From positions 1 through 64,000 of the forward strand of contig JAHDBJ010000002.1 in the NCBI GenBank assembly GCA_020630435.1: a DNA stretch of 64,000 bases, read 5' to 3'. Position numbers and translations under genes: made by a program. Each line of letters starts with the position of its first letter. Within the stretch, counting starts at the first letter, position 1. The notes beneath the pieces were generated by a model. It had not been told where the DNA came from and made no database searches. It saw only the letters and a list, made by a program, of their open reading frames with translations. This stretch comes from Saprospiraceae bacterium (GTDB taxonomy: Bacteria; Bacteroidota; Bacteroidia; Chitinophagales; Saprospiraceae). Positions 47,243 through 55,752 of this stretch are shown in pieces.

Positions 47243-48479
47243 ATATATCTTTATGGATATAGCTTACAATCTGTCTAGTAGCTCCTAAGTTTATTTCTAC
47301 ATATCTTTTAGCATTTTTAGAACACTTTTGGTAAAAGGGACTATCAGATAATTTGTCCATAGTAGACATAAAATCTAATTTGTTTTGTACTGAAAACCCA
47401 CCTTGTGATTCGACTAAATAGCAGGCTTCTCTAAACTTATTATACCTAGGACCAAAAATAACGGGAAGACCAAACGCAATGGGTTCTAGTGTATTGTGTA
47501 TGCCTTTACCAAAACCACCACCAATATAAGCAACTTTCCCGTATTGATATATAGAGGAAAGCATACCGATATTATCAATTATAAGAACATTCGTATCTTC
47601 AATATTTTCTAGGGAAGCTTTAGAATATCGTATATTTTTCCTTTTGAGTAATTTAACCAGTCGTAAAACATTTTTTTCACTAATATCGTGTGGTGCAATG
47701 ATGATTTTCCATTGTTTATATTTATCATTATGAATAAATGATTCTAGAATGAGTTCATCTTTTTCCCACGTGCTTCCACAAATAAGAGTAGCCTGATTTT
47801 GTGAGAATTTTTCTATAATTGGAAATGACTTTGCTTGTTGAGCTATCTGAAAAACCCTATCTATTCTTGAATCCCCAGAAGCTTCTAAATTTGTAAATCC
47901 TTTCTCTAGAAGAAAGGTAGTACTATCCGTTTCTTGCAAAAAAATCTTATCTATTTTTTTTAAAAGAGGAAGAAAAAACTGACCATACCATTTAAAATAA
48001 AATTGACCTCGATTAAATATGGCCGAGATTAGTATTATTGGGATATTTTTTGTTTGAAGCGTTCTCAATAAATTATACCAAAGATCATATTTTACTAAAA
48101 TTAATAATGAGGGATTGACAAGTGAGATAAATTGTTCTACGTTTTTAGGGGTATCAAGAGGTAAATAAAAAATATAGTCAGCATAGGGATAGTCTTTTCG
48201 AATTGTATAGCCAGAGGGCGAAAAAAAAGTGAGTAAGATTTTATATGAAAAATCTTTTTTCAAAGATTCAATGATAGGACGCCCTTGTTCAAACTCTCCT
48301 AAAGAAGAACAATGTATCCATATCAATTTTGAATTAGAATCAATTCCAGATTGTTTGACCTTACTCAATAAATCACGTCTTCCTTCTATAAATTGTTTCG
48401 TTTTAGGATTTATTTGTTTCCAAATAAAAGAAGTGTATTGAATGAGCTGAATGATTAGATTGTAAAGTGATCGTTGCAT
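47232..48479 (-). CDS. waaA: 3-deoxy-D-manno-octulosonic acid (Kdo) transferase
   Basis: 415 residues. An N-terminal membrane-associated helix is followed by the family motif WIHCSSLGEFEQGRPIIESL, whose Glu is the catalytic base, then LTFFSPSGYTIRKDYPYADY, and in the C-terminal half ICGSTWEKDELILESF and AYIGGGFGKGIHNTLEPIAFG. These are hallmarks of GT30 WaaA/KdtA, which adds Kdo from CMP-Kdo to lipid A at the inner membrane. Length fits (405-430). Its 3' end overlaps the convergent TPR protein gene by 11 bp. It is divergent from the exopolysaccharide operon. Confidence 0.95.
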   Translation of the reverse strand: MQRSLYNLIIQLIQYTSFIWKQINPKTKQFIEGRRDLLSKVKQSGIDSNSKLIWIHCSSLGEFEQGRPIIESLKKDFSYKILLTFFSPSGYTIRKDYPYADYIFYLPLDTPKNVEQFISLVNPSLLILVKYDLWYNLLRTLQTKNIPIILISAIFNRGQFYFKWYGQFFLPLLKKIDKIFLQETDSTTFLLEKGFTNLEASGDSRIDRVFQIAQQAKSFPIIEKFSQNQATLICGSTWEKDELILESFIHNDKYKQWKIIIAPHDISEKNVLRLVKLLKRKNIRYSKASLENIEDTNVLIIDNIGMLSSIYQYGKVAYIGGGFGKGIHNTLEPIAFGLPVIFGPRYNKFREACYLVESQGGFSVQNKLDFMSTMDKLSDSPFYQKCSKNAKRYVEINLGATRQIVSYIHKDIFKG

Positions 48480-48727
48480 AAATTGCAGATAGACTAATTA
48501 TTAATGTACTAATAAGTAGCTATAAAATGTATTTTTGATTATGGATAACAGAAAATTAAAGTACTATTCATATTTATTAATGTTTGTAAATCAGGAGAGT
48601 TAGTAATCCTATTTTTACCAAAACTAAATAAGTTAAAAATTAGACATTTTATATTAAAAAACTAGAGAAAACGGTTAACAAAAGTAATCTTTTTTATAAA
48701 AAATAGTCTTATAGACAAGGTATTCTT

Positions 48728-48735
48728 TATATTTG
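48728..48735 (+). promoter_or_regulatory. Candidate -7 box for the exopolysaccharide operon
   Basis: TATATTTG is an exact match to the Bacteroidota -7 consensus TAnnTTTG, followed by GCAGCC as is common at transcription starts. The -33 region upstream is T-rich without a clean TTTG. If used, it gives a leader of about 300 nt before the SLBB gene. Confidence 0.45.
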
Positions 48736-48739
48736 CAGC

Positions 48740-49045
48740 CAACTTTAAAGTAAGCAGGTTGAATCGGGTCAATTTTATCTAGAGGGCTACTAGATTGAAA
48801 ATATGATGAGACAATAATATCCATTATTTAGCCTTAGTTTTAGTATGATTTTATAATTAAAAAAGATCATATTATGACTTAAAAAAGCTGTATTGAAATA
48901 AAAAGCATACAGCAATATGTTTCAATATAGTACCTTCAAATATTGGGTAGTTTAGCACCCAATATTCAGAACATTTTTAACATTGTAATATATCAGGTTT
49001 TAGGATTAAAACCTGTATATATAATAAACAAGACAAAATAAGCAC
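48740..49045 (+). promoter_or_regulatory. Structured leader ahead of the exopolysaccharide operon
   Basis: About 300 nt without coding signs but with dense inverted repeats. Stem A: gctgtat 48887-48893 with atacagc 48907-48913. Stem B: tattgaaa 48891-48898 with tttcaata 48920-48927; A and B share bases and exclude each other. Stem C: aatattgggt with acccaatatt, 48939-48966, 10 bp perfect. Stem D: caggtttta with taaaacctg, 48994-49015, 9 bp perfect. Stem D lies 31 nt before the start codon. The pattern resembles a switching or attenuating leader, but no known riboswitch class was recognised. Confidence 0.5.
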
Positions 49046-52000
49046 ATGAAAAAGCTGATTCTCAGTTTATCCATACTATTATTGTATACATTTCAAGTAA
49101 ATGCGCAACAACCTCCCATTAGTCCTGAAGAAGCTAGGAAGAAACTAGAAGAACGTGGAATAAGTGAAGATGAAGTGCTTCAAAAAATTGAAAAAAAGGG
49201 CATTGATGTAGATAATATTAATCCTAATAACGTAGATGAAGTAGAGAGAGCATTGGAAGAAGCAGTAGAAGAAATTGAAAACGAAAATGAAAGTGAGGTT
49301 GATAAAGCCATTAAAGAGGTGGAAGAAGCTGCGCAAAATGCGATAGAAGAAGCAGGTGATGAAGCAGCAGAAGAAGCTATAAAAGATGAAGCTAAACTCT
49401 CAGCAGATGAAATTAAAAAAGAAGTAGAAAAAGGGAAAAGCTTAGAAGAAGCAATCTCGGAAGAGTTAGTAGAAAATCAAGAAGATTTGCCCCCTTCTAA
49501 AATTTGGGGACAGCACATATTTAGAGATCAAAACCTAAAGCAATATAATCAATCTAATGATATTCGGCCACCAAAATCCTATATACTAGGAGTCGGAGAT
49601 GAAGTTGTTATTTCAATATGGGGACCTTCTGACTTTACTCAAAAATTTGTAATTGATGATTCTGGATATATAAAGCCAACTCGTATGCAGCGGATTTACC
49701 TTAAAGGTATTTCATTAGGTAAGGCTGAAGAATTATTGAGGAGTCGATTTTCTAATTTCTATAGTTTTGATAGGGGAGAGTTTGAAGTAACGCTAAATTT
49801 TGCTCGAACAATTTCAATCAATTTTATTGGCGAAGTTAATAATATGGGAACGATTACTATTCCTGCAACCAATACAGCGTTTAATGCTTTAGTTGCTGCA
49901 GGAGGTCCTTCAAATATTGGTAGTGTCCGTAATATTTCACTATATAGAGATGGAGAATCTCCTCAAAATATAGACATCTACGAGTACTTAAATAATCCAT
50001 CAATTGGAGAAAGTTATTTCTTGCAAAATGGAGATAATATTCATATACCCATATCGGAACGTTTAGTATCTATTAATGGTGCCGTTAAAAAGCCATTTAC
50101 ATATGAATTAAAAAGAGGTGAAGAATTGAAAAAATTAGTTGAATGGGCTGGTGGTTTTAAAGACGAAGCTTATCAATCCAAAATTCAGATAAAAAGATAT
50201 TTAAACGATAAAGAAATTATTGAGGATGTTAATTATAGAGACTTAGTAAAATCAGGAAAAGATTTTCAATTACTAAGTGGTGATGTTGTATCAGTATTAA
50301 ATATTCCTAAGGAATATAGAAATTTTGTAAAAATTGATGGGGCGGTTGATCTAGGCGGTACATATGAACTTTCTCCCAATATGAAGTTGACGGATTTGGT
50401 TCAACAAGGAATTCTTTCGGAAGATGCAAGAACGGATGTTGCTTATATTTTTAGAGAACGTTCCGACAAAAAACTAAAACCGATTAGAGTAAATATTGAT
50501 CAAGCATTGGCAAATCCATCAAGTTCAAGTAACATTACCTTACAAGCAAGAGATAGATTAAAGGTTTTTTCTAAGACTTATTTTATCAATAATAATGAAA
50601 AAGTACAGATTAGTGGTTCTGTAAGAAATCCAGGAGCGTTTAATTATGAAGATTCTTATAGAGTAAGCGATGTTATTAATCTTTCAGGAGGTTTGAAAGA
50701 CAATGCTACTAAATTCGCATATATCTTAAGAAAAGATCCTAGTGGTGTTCGTAAAAAAGAATATATAAAGCTCGATCTTCCCCAAATTATAAGACAGCAA
50801 TATTCAAATGCCGATTTAGTACTGCGTCCTAATGATGAAATTGTTGTGTTTAATAACGAATTTTATCTAGAAGAAGGAACGGTATCCATCGCAGGTGCTG
50901 TGAGAAAACCCATTACTTTAGAATATGACTCCACACTAACGATACAAGATATATTGAAGTTTGCTGGAGGTCTTAAAGATAATGCAAAGTATGCTTACAT
51001 CAAAAGGAAAGATCCTACTAAAATTAGGCAAACTGAATATATAGATTTGAATATTACTAGGATAAGTGATACAGCATATCGGGATGAAGGTTTGCTTCGA
51101 CCAAATGATCAGATAGTGGTATTGAAGAATGAAGATTATATCGATAAAGCGACTATTGAGATAGAAGGAGAAGTTAGAAGCCCAACGGTACTAGAATACG
51201 ATAGAAGTTTATCTTTGCAAGACGCTTTAATTTTTGCAGGAGGTTTAAAAATTCAAGCAGATAATAGCAAAATTGAAGTCTATAGAGTGCTTGTAGAAGA
51301 TACTAAGGAAACTAGGGTTGTTGTTGCTACACTAGAAGTTGATGAAACGCTTAATATAATTAATTCTGATGAGGATTTTGTCCTAGCTCCTTTTGATCAA
51401 ATCATTGTACGACCAGTTAGAGGATATGAGTTGCAACGTAATATTACATTAAGAGGTGAGGTAGAAAGACCAGGAAGGTATCCTATCCTAAATAATAATG
51501 AGACCATTTCTAGTATTATAGAAAGGGCTGGTGGATTGACTGAGGAAGCATTTGCAGAAGGTGCAAATTATTTTAGAAAAAAAGATGGTGTAGGGTATAT
51601 TGTATTTGATTTGAAAGATGCGGTTAACAATAAAGAATCTGTGTATGATTTTATCGTAAGAGAAGGAGATGTGATAGAGATTCCAAAACTTAAAAACTTT
51701 GTGACGATACAGGGAGCTGTTAATGTTGATGAAACGTACACTAAAACAATAGCTGATCAAAAAGGTCTTAATGTACCTTATCATGAAGGGAAAAATGCCA
51801 AATGGTATGTGGATGAATATGCGGCAGGGGTAGACAAAGAGGTTGGTGGAAAAGATAGATTGATTACAGTAGAGCATCCTAGTGGGAAAATTGAAAAATC
51901 TACAAGAGTTTTGTTCTATACAAATTACCCTGAAGTAACAAAAGGTTCGATCATAAAGGTGGGACAAAAAACGAAAAAAGATAAAGACAAAGAAAAAAAT

Positions 52001-52099
52001 AATAATGAAGAAGTCAACTGGGGAGAAGTATTTGCAACAACCTTGTCTCAGGTGACAGCAATTGTTACCCTTATTGTATTAATTCAACGAATTGATTAG
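49046..52099 (+). CDS. Polysaccharide export protein with SLBB repeat array (Wza-like)
   Basis: 1017 residues, signal peptide to QVNAQ (about 20). Residues 25-150 are a highly acidic helical segment (VERALEEAVEEIENENES). Residues about 175-260 are the Poly_export domain (YILGVGDEVVISIWGPSDFT). Seven to eight SLBB beta-grasp modules follow, each with a V-x-I-x-G-x-V-x-x-P pattern and an AGGLKDNA-type helix end (VSINGAVKKPFTYEL, VSIAGAVRKPITLEY, IEIEGEVRSPTVLEY, ITLRGEVERPGRYPI). A C-terminal helix (TTLSQVTAIVTLIVLIQ) may insert in the outer membrane as in Wza. Wza has only about 380 residues and two or three SLBB units, so this is a long form. First gene of an operon with Wzz-like and glycosyltransferase genes; gap to the next gene 13 bp. 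Confidence 0.9.
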   Translation: MKKLILSLSILLLYTFQVNAQQPPISPEEARKKLEERGISEDEVLQKIEKKGIDVDNINPNNVDEVERALEEAVEEIENENESEVDKAIKEVEEAAQNAIEEAGDEAAEEAIKDEAKLSADEIKKEVEKGKSLEEAISEELVENQEDLPPSKIWGQHIFRDQNLKQYNQSNDIRPPKSYILGVGDEVVISIWGPSDFTQKFVIDDSGYIKPTRMQRIYLKGISLGKAEELLRSRFSNFYSFDRGEFEVTLNFARTISINFIGEVNNMGTITIPATNTAFNALVAAGGPSNIGSVRNISLYRDGESPQNIDIYEYLNNPSIGESYFLQNGDNIHIPISERLVSINGAVKKPFTYELKRGEELKKLVEWAGGFKDEAYQSKIQIKRYLNDKEIIEDVNYRDLVKSGKDFQLLSGDVVSVLNIPKEYRNFVKIDGAVDLGGTYELSPNMKLTDLVQQGILSEDARTDVAYIFRERSDKKLKPIRVNIDQALANPSSSSNITLQARDRLKVFSKTYFINNNEKVQISGSVRNPGAFNYEDSYRVSDVINLSGGLKDNATKFAYILRKDPSGVRKKEYIKLDLPQIIRQQYSNADLVLRPNDEIVVFNNEFYLEEGTVSIAGAVRKPITLEYDSTLTIQDILKFAGGLKDNAKYAYIKRKDPTKIRQTEYIDLNITRISDTAYRDEGLLRPNDQIVVLKNEDYIDKATIEIEGEVRSPTVLEYDRSLSLQDALIFAGGLKIQADNSKIEVYRVLVEDTKETRVVVATLEVDETLNIINSDEDFVLAPFDQIIVRPVRGYELQRNITLRGEVERPGRYPILNNNETISSIIERAGGLTEEAFAEGANYFRKKDGVGYIVFDLKDAVNNKESVYDFIVREGDVIEIPKLKNFVTIQGAVNVDETYTKTIADQKGLNVPYHEGKNAKWYVDEYAAGVDKEVGGKDRLITVEHPSGKIEKSTRVLFYTNYPEVTKGSIIKVGQKTKKDKDKEKNNNEEVNWGEVFATTLSQVTAIVTLIVLIQRID

Positions 52100-52112
52100 A
52101 TATTAATTTATT

Positions 52113-53192
52113 ATGAGTACTACAAATACAAATCATGGAATTGAGGAAGATGAAATAAGTCTAAGAGATATTATCCTTGTAGTAAAAGATTATATACAAG
52201 AAGTAAAACAATATTGGTGGATTCTTTTAATTTTTATATTATTATTATGTAGCTATAATCTATATAAATGGTATAAAACCGAGACTATATATAATGCAGA
52301 ACTTACCTTTACACTAAATGATGGAGATTCAGGATCAGGAGGAGTATCTAGTCTTTTAGGCAACTTTGGTTTGGGAGGAATGACTGGAGGAGGAGGTAAT
52401 TTACTATTGATAGGAGAGTTAGTGAGATCCAGATTAATAATTAGGGATGTGTTATTTCACAAAGTTAAAGTAAAGAATAGGAATGATTATTTAGCAAACT
52501 ATTTAATCGATGCTTATGAGCTTCAAGAGAAATGGAGAGAGAATAGTAATAATGAAAAACTATGGGATTATCATTTTGCAAATGATAATATAGAATCATT
52601 TGAATTGTATGAAAAATCAATATTTAAGCAATTATTTAATCTTATTGTCAATAACAAAAGAGGTATTTTAAAAATAGAATTAGACGAATTTTCTAAGGTG
52701 ATAAAGATTAATGCTAAGTCAAAATCTTCTATGTTAGCTTATGAAATTGCGAATCAAACATTTAACGCTCTAAGTAAATATTATATACGAAAAACAATAG
52801 AAAAACAGGAGTATACCTATAAAATATCAAAACATCGCTTAGATTCTCTTTCTCAATTGTTATTAGAAGCTGAATATGCACTTGCTAAGTTCAAAGAGTC
52901 TCATAGAAATCTTCAACTAGAGACACATTACCTAAAACAACAAAGACTAGATAGAACAGTCACACGACTGAGTATTATTCAATCAGAAGCTGCACGAAAT
53001 GTAGAAGTTTCTAAATTTGCTCTTAACGAAGCAACACCATTTGTACAAATTATAGATAGACCATTATATCCTTTAAGAGCAACAAGTGCTTCACTTGTTG
53101 ATGCTATAATATTTGGTGTAGCGGTTGGTTTATTTCTAGGGATTGTATTTTTATGTCTGAGAAAGCTTTATAGAGATATAATGAGTGATTAA
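52113..53192 (+). CDS. Wzz-family polysaccharide chain-length / copolymerase protein
   Basis: 359 residues. A short cytoplasmic N-terminus is followed by a membrane helix at about 39-57 (YWWILLIFILLLCSYNLY), a Gly-rich loop (GLGGMTGGGGNLLLIGELVRS), a long periplasmic helical hairpin (YKISKHRLDSLSQLLLEAEY) and a second membrane helix near 330-350 (DAIIFGVAVGLFLGIVFLCL) preceded by the Pro-rich IDRPLYPLRAT motif. This is the polysaccharide copolymerase pattern. There is no BY-kinase domain, so it is a PCP-1-like form. It should sit in the inner membrane and set chain length with the SLBB exporter encoded just before it. Confidence 0.9.
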   Translation: MSTTNTNHGIEEDEISLRDIILVVKDYIQEVKQYWWILLIFILLLCSYNLYKWYKTETIYNAELTFTLNDGDSGSGGVSSLLGNFGLGGMTGGGGNLLLIGELVRSRLIIRDVLFHKVKVKNRNDYLANYLIDAYELQEKWRENSNNEKLWDYHFANDNIESFELYEKSIFKQLFNLIVNNKRGILKIELDEFSKVIKINAKSKSSMLAYEIANQTFNALSKYYIRKTIEKQEYTYKISKHRLDSLSQLLLEAEYALAKFKESHRNLQLETHYLKQQRLDRTVTRLSIIQSEAARNVEVSKFALNEATPFVQIIDRPLYPLRATSASLVDAIIFGVAVGLFLGIVFLCLRKLYRDIMSD

Positions 53193-53323
53193 GTGATATT
53201 TTAATTTGGACACTTTGTCATCATTCTGTTTAAGGTATATTTTTATCTTGAGACTAGATTTAAAAGACTATTCTGTTAGAATGTTAAACGTATCTTTTAG
53301 CCTTATCATATTATTTGTTTAAA

Positions 53324-54424
53324 GTGAAAAAAAAAATCATCTGTACAGTTACAAATGATCTGACTTATGATCAACGGATGATTAGAATTTGTACCTCACT
53401 TTCTAAATATTATGAAGTTGAATTAATTGGAAGGATCAAGAAGAATACTATCCCAACAAGTAAACAACCCTTTAGTCAAACTCGCCTTAAATGCTTTTTT
53501 AATAAAGGGAAATTATTTTATATAGAATATAATATCAGATTGTTATTTTATTTATTAAAAATAAAGAATAATAATTTGATATGTAGTATTGATTTAGATA
53601 CAATCCTTGCAGGATATATTGCTTCAAAAGTGAAAGCTATTCCCTTCGTTTATGATGCACATGAATATTTCCCTCAAATGCCCGAAGTTGTAAATCGAAC
53701 TGTAGTACGAAAAATATGGGAGACAGTAGAAAAATGGATAGTACCCAAAATCTCAGGAGGGTATACTGTAAATCAAAGTATTGCTGATATTTTCTATAAA
53801 AAATATAAAGTCAATTTTGATGTAGTGAGGAATGTACCTTTTAAGAGAGATATTCCTAAAAATAAATTTGTCGCTGGGAAAAAAATTTTATTGTATCAAG
53901 GGGCACTTAATGTAGGTAGAGGGATAGAACAATTGATTGATGTAATGACGAATATTAAAAATGCAGAACTTTGGCTCGCAGGCGAAGGGGATTTATCTCA
54001 GGAGTTAAGGCTTAAGGTAGATCGCAAAAATCTACAAGCAAAAGTTAAATTTCTTGGCTATCTAAATCCTGAAACCTTACATGATTTAACGCCAAAAGCT
54101 ACCATAGGATTGAACCTTCTTGAAAATCTAGGACTCAACTATTACTACTCACTTGCCAATAAGTTTTTTGATTATATCCAAGCAGGAGTACCATCTATAA
54201 ACATGGCATTTCCTGAATATCAGCGAATCAACGAAGATTATCCTGTGGCAGTATTGATTCCAGAGTTGTCAGCAGAAGCTATTTCGAATGCAATAAATTT
54301 ATTATTAGAAGATAAAGATAAATATCAATCCCTAGTAGATGGTTGTTTAAAGGCAAAAGAGGAATTTATATGGGAGAAAGAAGAAATTCGATTACTCGAT
54401 TTTTATAAAGGATTATTGGATTAG
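53324..54424 (+). CDS. Glycosyltransferase family 4 protein
   Basis: About 366 residues. No ATG fits: the family start (KKKIICTVTNDLTYDQRMIR) is reached from GTG 53324 or TTG 53315, and GTG is preferred. The N-terminal domain has PFVYDAHEYFPQMPEV, a GT4 acceptor-side signature. The C-terminal Rossmann domain has KILLYQGALNVGRGIEQLID, LWLAGEGDL, VKFLGYLNPETLHDL and, in place of a classic E-x7-E, YYYSLANKFFDYIQAGVPSI. It probably adds a sugar during exopolysaccharide assembly. It follows the Wzz-like gene by 131 bp and ends with a 4-bp stop-to-stop overlap with the convergent WG-repeat gene. Confidence 0.85.
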   Translation: MKKKIICTVTNDLTYDQRMIRICTSLSKYYEVELIGRIKKNTIPTSKQPFSQTRLKCFFNKGKLFYIEYNIRLLFYLLKIKNNNLICSIDLDTILAGYIASKVKAIPFVYDAHEYFPQMPEVVNRTVVRKIWETVEKWIVPKISGGYTVNQSIADIFYKKYKVNFDVVRNVPFKRDIPKNKFVAGKKILLYQGALNVGRGIEQLIDVMTNIKNAELWLAGEGDLSQELRLKVDRKNLQAKVKFLGYLNPETLHDLTPKATIGLNLLENLGLNYYYSLANKFFDYIQAGVPSINMAFPEYQRINEDYPVAVLIPELSAEAISNAINLLLEDKDKYQSLVDGCLKAKEEFIWEKEEIRLLDFYKGLLD

Positions 54425-55443
54425 TCTTTTTCTTGCCAAATTGTTTTCCCGTATCTATCTATATATGCCCACCGACCGTTTTTTTCTACCCATGCCAGCC
54501 CCTTTTTGAAAGGACGTACCCTATCATATTGAGGCGGAATTTCAATATTCCCATCAGTATTGATAAAGCCCCATTTTTCGGCTTTAACCTGCGCTCGACC
54601 CTCTGAAAATAAACCTGCATCTTCCCATACAGGATCGATAATAATTGCACCGCCTTTATTAATATATCCAAAACGTTTATTCCATTCTACGAGTGCAAAA
54701 CCTTCAAGAAAATCTCCCGCAAAATCAAATTTCGGCTTAATAACGATTTCGCCTCTTTGATTCAAAAATCCATATTTATTTTCCTTTAAAACCCTTGCTA
54801 ATCCTTCATAAAATTGACCCTCAATATGGTCTTCAATAAAGTCAAACACAGGCGGGCAAAGTATCATACCTGTATGATCTATAACGCCCCATTTTTCATC
54901 TTTTATCACAATAGCGATGCCCCCATCTTGAAAAACAGTACATAAATCATAGGAGGGATCTATAATATAATCTCCTTCGGGATTAATAAAACCATAACGA
55001 CCTCTGATTTTTGCAGGAGCTAGGTGGTTTTTGAAAGCCCATGCTGCTTCAAATTTAGGTTCTATTTCATATCTTCCGTCTTTATTAATGTAGCCTACTT
55101 TACCCTCTTCCCTCACAGCAGCAAGCCCTTCGCTAAAATCGTCCGCTTCATCAAATTGAACATCAATAACAAGATTACACTTCGTATCAATATATCCCCA
55201 TTTTCTGACAAGTTGTACCCTTGCTAGATTCTCCTCAAATTCTCCTATATTATTAAATAAATGCCTCAATAATAAACGTCCCTTCCGATCAATGAAAACA
55301 GGTTTATTATTGAATTGTATTTTTGCAAAATTATTATAAAATTCTTCGGCTTGATAGTACTGAGCCTCAATAACAATTTGTCCTTCAGCATTCATGTAGC
55401 CGTACTTTCCATGCTCTCGTATTATGTAAAGCTGTTTTTTCAT
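54421..55443 (-). CDS. WG-repeat protein
   Basis: 340 residues composed almost wholly of about ten tandem WG repeats of 30-35 residues, each with a [KR]-[YWF]-G-[YFV]-[IM]-[ND] core followed by G-x-[IV]-x-I-x-P (KYGYMNAEGQIVIEAQY, KWGYIDTKCNLVIDVQF, KYGFLNQRGEIVIKPKFDF, KWGFINTDGNIEIPPQYD). No signal peptide, so it is probably cytoplasmic. WG/KWG repeat proteins are abundant in Bacteroidota and Leptospira with no settled function. A possible -7 box (TAGATTTG on the minus strand, 55467-55474) lies 23 bp before the start codon but lacks a -33 partner. Confidence 0.9.
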   Translation of the reverse strand: MKKQLYIIREHGKYGYMNAEGQIVIEAQYYQAEEFYNNFAKIQFNNKPVFIDRKGRLLLRHLFNNIGEFEENLARVQLVRKWGYIDTKCNLVIDVQFDEADDFSEGLAAVREEGKVGYINKDGRYEIEPKFEAAWAFKNHLAPAKIRGRYGFINPEGDYIIDPSYDLCTVFQDGGIAIVIKDEKWGVIDHTGMILCPPVFDFIEDHIEGQFYEGLARVLKENKYGFLNQRGEIVIKPKFDFAGDFLEGFALVEWNKRFGYINKGGAIIIDPVWEDAGLFSEGRAQVKAEKWGFINTDGNIEIPPQYDRVRPFKKGLAWVEKNGRWAYIDRYGKTIWQEKD

Positions 55444-55752
55444 GTTGATTTGAAATTAATCCATTACAAATCTAGACTCTCATCTTAGAAGTAGTGTGCC
55501 TGAATTACAGGTTTTATTACAACTTTGTGAGAAGGATAATTTCTGGTTTTCTTATAAAAATGTTTTGCTTTCAACCTAAAAATTTACAACTAGATTGATT
55601 CTATTCATTGCTGTAAATAAACAACGATTGCAAAAGTACCATTTTTTAAACAACTTTACTATTATTTAGATAATGTATTATGCTAAATCAGAATACTAAA
55701 ATAAAGCACTATCCAACTTTACTTTATACTAAAATTGGATAGTGTAACAACT
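55444..55752. other. 309-bp intergenic region with terminator
   Basis: Lies between the start of the WG-repeat gene and the stop of the LRR lipoprotein gene, both on the minus strand. It holds a hairpin at 55707-55744 (listed separately) and a possible -7 box at 55467-55474. Nothing else was recognised. Confidence 0.4.
55707..55744 (-). terminator. Terminator of the LRR lipoprotein gene
   Basis: A 10-bp perfect stem (cactatccaa 55707-55716 with 55735-55744) starts 8 bp after the stop codon of the minus-strand gene and is followed on that strand by a T-rich stretch. Confidence 0.7.

Noticed and set aside
51488-51967. 159-codon minus-strand ORF inside the SLBB exporter gene
   Set aside because: Antisense shadow of the repeats; Phe/Ile/Tyr-rich with no family features.
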